A stretch of 9,582 nt of DNA from an uncultured Lachnospiraceae bacterium (GTDB lineage: Bacteria > Bacillota > Clostridia > Lachnospirales > Lachnospiraceae). The position numbers and the translations under genes were made by a program. The notes beneath the pieces are model-generated. The model was not told the origin of the DNA. It did not search any database and saw only the letters and a program-made list of their open reading frames with translations. Each line of letters opens with the position of its first letter. Positions within the stretch are counted from its first letter, which is position 1. Shown here piece by piece: positions 7,346 to 9,582 of this stretch. The stretch covers positions 1 through 9,582 of the forward strand of contig CAMWMO010000019.1 of assembly GCA_947175305.1 (NCBI GenBank). The letters run 5' to 3'.

Positions 7346-7382
7346 AAAATCGGTGGTTATTTTGAGGTGTATGTGGTAAAAT
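7346..7382 (+). promoter_or_regulatory. Direct repeat R1, copy B: promoter-like sequence before the antitoxin gene
   Basis: This is the second copy of the 37-bp repeat at 5271-5307 (35 of 37 identical; G at 7367 and G at 7376). It keeps TGG-TAAAAT as extended -10 (TAAAAT 7377-7382) and TGGTTA (7354-7359) 17 bases further upstream. It lies 67 bases before the antitoxin start. Similarity to copy A ends at both sides of the repeat, which argues for a discrete module and against a large duplication. Confidence 0.55.
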
Positions 7383-7449
7383 TGTTGAAAATATACTAAA
7401 GATGTAATAGTACACTCTGGAAACAAGATGGATATAGAGGAGGTTAAAA

Positions 7450-7707
7450 ATGTCAACTTTGGAAAAAACTATTATCCTACTCCAAGAGATGCCGGAACAG
7501 TCGCTTGAATCTTTATATGAATTTATTCGTTCGATATGGGTTCAGAAGAATGTAGAGCCAAAGCAGTCAGCTAAGCGTGATGATATTTCTAAAAGTATGG
7601 AAGGATTCAATGTGTTACAGTCTTTTGCGGGTACATTGCCGGCTGATTTTGACTATGAAAATGAACTGGAAGAGATGAGGGAGGAAAAGTATGCTCGTTT
7701 TAATTGA
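7450..7707 (+). CDS. Antitoxin-like protein of a PIN-type (VapBC-like) toxin-antitoxin pair
   Basis: This is an 85-residue acidic protein with an excellent ribosome binding site (AGAGGAGG, 7436-7443). The N-terminal half (MSTLEKTIILLQEMPEQSLE and following) is helical and probably the dimerisation or DNA-binding part. The C-terminal tail ending ELEEMREEKYARFN is the charged, flexible type of segment antitoxins use to wrap their toxin. The assignment rests mainly on context: its last 17 bases overlap the start of a PIN-domain ORF (ATG 7691), the classic toxin-antitoxin arrangement. Since that toxin is broken, this antitoxin is now an orphan and may only repress its own promoter (R1 copy B) or neutralise related toxins elsewhere. 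The exact antitoxin family is not certain. Confidence 0.75.
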   Translation: MSTLEKTIILLQEMPEQSLESLYEFIRSIWVQKNVEPKQSAKRDDISKSMEGFNVLQSFAGTLPADFDYENELEEMREEKYARFN

Positions 7708-7912
7708 TACAAATATCGTTTTAGATATACTGGAAAGGCGCGAGCCTTTTTTATGAAGCATCCAATTTTCAGATTTTGAGGATTGTCTGCAGGATGAATG
7801 TGCTGTACAAAACAATGCGGACTATATTATTACCAGAAACGTTGATGATTTCACAAATTCTAATGTACCCGCGATCACTCCTGCGGATTTCTTGAAAGAA
7901 CACATGTCTTGA
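7691..7912 (+). pseudogene. PIN-domain toxin (VapC-like), internally deleted
   Basis: The N-terminus MLVLIDTNIVLDILERREPF is a clear PIN-domain start with the first catalytic aspartate (Asp6). A TGA at 7754-7756 stops it after 21 residues. The same frame then continues with the characteristic PIN C-terminal part (SDFEDCLQDECAVQNNADYI, then ITRNVDDF and ITPADFLKEHMS) to TGA 7910-7912. Usual PIN toxins have about 130 residues. Here only about 73 codons remain, so roughly 55-80 central residues, including a catalytic acidic residue, have been lost. PIN toxins are RNases; this copy should be inactive. It overlaps the antitoxin gene by 17 bases, and repeat R2 copy B starts directly after its final stop. 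Confidence 0.85.
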
Positions 7913-7947
7913 TATTCGTTTCTATCACCCACGCTTATCAGCTAAAC
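7913..7947. repeat. Direct repeat R2, copy B: junction with the ABC permease gene
   Basis: It matches 7252-7286 at 30 of 35 positions. It begins right after the toxin pseudogene's stop and reaches into the 3' end of the minus-strand permease gene, supplying that gene's stop codon (7938-7940). It is therefore the best candidate for the boundary between inserted DNA and the chromosome. Confidence 0.65.
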
Positions 7948-8660
7948 ACCTGGGAGCCGTAAATGATCAGATAGCCAAGTCCTCTTCTGGCGGCCAGAAA
8001 CTCGCCGATAATGACGCCCACCAGAGCCAGACCGATGTTGACTTTCATACTGCTTAGGATCAGAGGAACGGAGCTTGGCAGGATTACTTTAAAGAGAGCG
8101 TCCCTGCGGCTGCCGCCCAGCGTATAGATCAGTTTGCACATTTCCGGATCCACCTGACAGAAGCCTGTGTACAGGCTGATGATGGAGCCGAATACCGCCA
8201 CGGAGATACCCGCTACAATAATAGTATTTGTTCCGGTGCCAAGCCATACGATGAGCAGGGGAGCCAGGGCGGATTTGGGGAGGGCGTTCAGGATGACCAG
8301 GTAAGGTTCCAGAATATCGGAGAGACTTTTCTGATACCAGAGGAGCGTGGCGGTAAAGAGACTTAAGGCAGTGACCAGAAAGAAGCTGACGACCGTTTCA
8401 AACAGGGTGATGCCGGTGTGGGTAAAGAAGGAGTGATCGATAAGCATTTGTCCCAGGTATTTTATGATGCCGGAAGGGCTGCTGAAAAAGAAACTGTCGA
8501 TCCAGGCGAGCCGGGATGCGGTCTCCCAGAGTCCCAGAAAGAAGAACAGGAGGAAGAGCCTGCCTGCGGTGATCTTATGGTGATGCCTGTGATGGGCCAG
8601 CAGAAATGCCTTCTGGCGTGGGGAGACAGGCGGCGTGTTCTCAGGGTGTGGTTTTGCCAT
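7938..8660 (-). CDS. ABC transporter permease, NitT/TauT (SsuC/TauC) type, C-terminally truncated
   Basis: This 240-residue inner-membrane protein has an N-terminal cytoplasmic stretch rich in histidine (LAHHRHHHK), a first membrane helix at about 33-50 and several more hydrophobic segments. It carries the permease coupling motif around 172-195 (CKLIYTLGGSRRDALFKVILP), which docks onto the ATPase. Homologues import small molecules such as sulfonates, nitrate or pyrimidine precursors; the substrate cannot be told here. Family members continue past the GLGYLIIYGSQVF segment for roughly 20 or more residues. This one ends one residue later, inside repeat R2 copy B, so the last membrane helix is incomplete or missing and function is doubtful. 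It overlaps the ATPase gene by 20 bases and has the ribosome binding site GGGAGG (complement of 8670-8675). The expected binding-protein gene is not seen. Confidence 0.88.
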   Translation of the reverse strand: MAKPHPENTPPVSPRQKAFLLAHHRHHHKITAGRLFLLFFFLGLWETASRLAWIDSFFFSSPSGIIKYLGQMLIDHSFFTHTGITLFETVVSFFLVTALSLFTATLLWYQKSLSDILEPYLVILNALPKSALAPLLIVWLGTGTNTIIVAGISVAVFGSIISLYTGFCQVDPEMCKLIYTLGGSRRDALFKVILPSSVPLILSSMKVNIGLALVGVIIGEFLAARRGLGYLIIYGSQVFS

Positions 8661-9429
8661 CGGTTAATACCTCCCATAGTTGATTAAAATAGTCCTGATA
8701 TGCGGCAGTGCTTCGGACCGCCAGAGGATCCTTCCGGCTGATCTCATAGAGGATCGGCATTTCACATTTTACACAGGCAGGCCGTCTGGAGAGGACGATA
8801 ACGCGGTCTGCCAGTGTGATGGCCTCGGAGAGATCATGGGTGATCAAGAGCGCTGTTTTTCCGGTCTCCCGGATAATGCTTGCGATATCTGCGGAGACGG
8901 CGAGTCTGGTCTGAAAATCCAGGGCGCTGAAGGGTTCGTCCAGAAGGAGGAGATCGGGGTGGACTGCCATAGTGCGGATCAGTGCTGCGCGCTGGCGCAT
9001 ACCGCCGGAGAGCTCGGAAGGCTTTTTATCTTTAAAGCCATAGAGTCCGTAATCTCTGAGCAGCTTCAGAACATAATCGGTATTCTCTTCGGTAAGGATA
9101 TGGTTGAGCTCCAGACCGAGAATCACATTCTGATAGATCGTGCGCCATTCAAAGAGATGATCCCGCTGCAGCATATAGCCGATCTTCAGAGCCGTGTCAG
9201 CACAGTATTCCCTGGATGACAGGCCGCGGTAGAGGATCTCGCCCTCCTCCGGAGCAAGGAGACCGGAGATAATGGATAAAAGGGTGGATTTGCCACATCC
9301 GCTTGGGCCGACTATGGCGACGAAGCTTCCTTCCGAAACCTGCAGACTGATGTGGGAAAGGGCAGGCGTTTCTCCCTTGAGATTGTGATAGGAGTAGGAA
9401 ACGTCCTGCAGAGATAAGATTGGCTGCAT
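8641..9429 (-). CDS. ABC transporter ATP-binding protein, NitT/TauT (SsuB/TauB) type
   Basis: This 262-residue cytoplasmic ATPase powers import through the permease encoded next to it. All motifs are intact: Walker A GPSGCGKST (41-49), Q-loop Gln88, signature LSGGMRQR (140-147), Walker B LLLLDEP (160-166), D-loop SALD (168-171) and H-loop His198. The spacing and the sequence RDHLFEWRTI after the Q-loop fit the sulfonate/nitrate/taurine and pyrimidine-precursor importers. ATG 9429 has an AAGGAG ribosome binding site (complement of 9438-9443) at 8 bases' spacing. It is the first gene of a minus-strand operon, divergent from the probable argH. Its downstream partner, the permease, is truncated, so the transporter may be non-functional. 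Confidence 0.95.
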   Translation of the reverse strand: MQPILSLQDVSYSYHNLKGETPALSHISLQVSEGSFVAIVGPSGCGKSTLLSIISGLLAPEEGEILYRGLSSREYCADTALKIGYMLQRDHLFEWRTIYQNVILGLELNHILTEENTDYVLKLLRDYGLYGFKDKKPSELSGGMRQRAALIRTMAVHPDLLLLDEPFSALDFQTRLAVSADIASIIRETGKTALLITHDLSEAITLADRVIVLSRRPACVKCEMPILYEISRKDPLAVRSTAAYQDYFNQLWEVLTDGKTTP

Positions 9430-9489
9430 AGAAATAACTCCTTATGATTATAGAATTTTTTATGAGAAGGAAGAAAATATGTGTTTTGA

Positions 9490-9518
9490 TTGAAAAAAAA
9501 ACCAGTTTATGGTATCAT
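9490..9518 (+). promoter_or_regulatory. Sigma-A-type promoter for the rightmost gene
   Basis: TTGAAA (9490-9495) and TATCAT (9513-9518) are separated by 17 bases. The -10 is preceded by TGG, giving an extended -10 (TGN). It points right, 47 bases ahead of the ATG at 9566. An A-tract fills part of the spacer. No arginine-type operator palindrome or riboswitch was recognised in the 136-base divergent region. Confidence 0.65.
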
Positions 9519-9565
9519 CAAATTTAGATTTAATTAAAATGAGGATTATTGTGGAGGTTTATCGT

Positions 9566-9582
9566 ATGGCACAGTTGTGGGG
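9566..9582 (+). CDS. argH: Start of a gene, probably argininosuccinate lyase (cut by the window edge)
   Basis: Only six codons are visible (MAQLWG), behind a good ribosome binding site (GTGGAGG, 9551-9557) and a promoter at 9490-9518. MAQLWG followed by GRF is the usual beginning of clostridial argininosuccinate lyase, the last step of arginine synthesis (argininosuccinate to arginine plus fumarate). The identification rests on this very short match and should be treated as probable only. Confidence 0.6.

Larger units (their letters stand above)
7225..7449. other. Intergenic stretch with no intact gene
   Basis: Apart from repeat R2 copy A (7252-7286) and repeat R1 copy B (7346-7382), nothing firm is visible here. 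The frame 7295-7399 is open for 34 codons and reads with natural-looking content (KIEQLNRNKYKIGGYFEVYV), but it has no start codon or ribosome binding site, so it may be the tail of a lost gene. The bases 7222-7243 (beginning TGACTTTTGGGACACCCTCC) vaguely recall an insertion-sequence end. No transposase or partner end is present. Confidence 0.5.
1..7947. mobile_element. Right-hand part of a probable serine-recombinase integrative element (inferred)
   Basis: This is inferred from several signs together. A large serine recombinase sits at 3360-5222. It is surrounded by accessory genes: a glycine-zipper/TerB operon, an AAA-ATPase/nuclease and a broken toxin-antitoxin pair. The right side ends abruptly inside the 3' end of an ABC permease gene, where direct repeat 7913-7947 begins. 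Base composition also changes: the operon at 1-3025 is clearly A+T-rich, while the ABC transporter and argH side is G+C-richer. The left end is not in the window. No matching attL/attR pair can be proven here, so the limits are approximate and the insertion may have happened in several steps. Confidence 0.4.

Noticed and set aside
7734..7752. Hairpin AAAGGC-GCGA-GCCTTT followed by T residues, resembling a small terminator inside the toxin pseudogene
   Set aside because: The stem is only 6 bp and the bases encode the conserved ERREPF segment of PIN proteins, so it is most likely a coding coincidence.
8680..9219. 179-codon plus-strand ORF opposite the ABC ATPase gene
   Set aside because: It is antisense to a gene with all ABC motifs intact, has no ribosome binding site, and its composition is that of a shadow frame.
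9447..9475. Minus-strand TATAAT (complement of 9447-9452) as the promoter of the ABC operon
   Set aside because: The -35 is poor (TTCTTC) and transcription would begin inside the ribosome binding site at 9438-9443, leaving almost no leader.
1..9582. tRNA or rRNA genes, CRISPR arrays, riboswitches
   Set aside because: I looked for cloverleaf-like stems, regularly spaced repeats and known riboswitch-like leaders on both strands and saw none. The repeats found occur only twice and are not spaced like an array.

Overview
The window looks like a gut-type clostridial genome, probably Lachnospiraceae. Strong AGGAGG-type ribosome binding sites, the large serine recombinase, the AAA-ATPase/PD-(D/E)XK protein and the start of a clostridial-looking argH all fit this. 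No species can be named from the sequence alone.

Layout from left to right. (1) Bases 1-3025 hold a tight three-gene plus-strand operon, A+T-rich and closed by a good intrinsic terminator. It encodes the C-terminal part of a coiled-coil protein with glycine-zipper-like segments, a TerB-like helical protein, and a second protein with a long Gly/Ala-rich membrane-type core. (2) Bases 3176-5258 hold a 36-codon ORF, a 10-bp inverted repeat and a 620-residue large serine recombinase that carries an extra C-terminal winged helix. (3) Bases 5271-7947 are accessory DNA organised as two units. Unit one has a promoter-like 37-bp repeat, an AAA-ATPase/nuclease gene, a decayed ORF and a 35-bp end repeat. 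Unit two has a second copy of the promoter-like repeat, an antitoxin gene, an internally deleted PIN-domain toxin and a second copy of the end repeat. (4) Bases 7938-9429 are a minus-strand NitT/TauT-type ABC transporter pair whose permease stops inside the last repeat and lacks its usual C-terminus. (5) A divergent promoter drives a gene that begins MAQLWG and runs off the right edge, most likely argininosuccinate lyase.

Reading: bases up to about 7945 are probably the right part of an integrative element whose recombinase is the serine recombinase and whose cargo includes defence-like genes. The element appears to have cut the 3' end off a chromosomal ABC permease gene. The left end lies outside the window. 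The least explained parts are the glycine-zipper/TerB operon and the repeated 'promoter repeat - gene - end repeat' arrangement.
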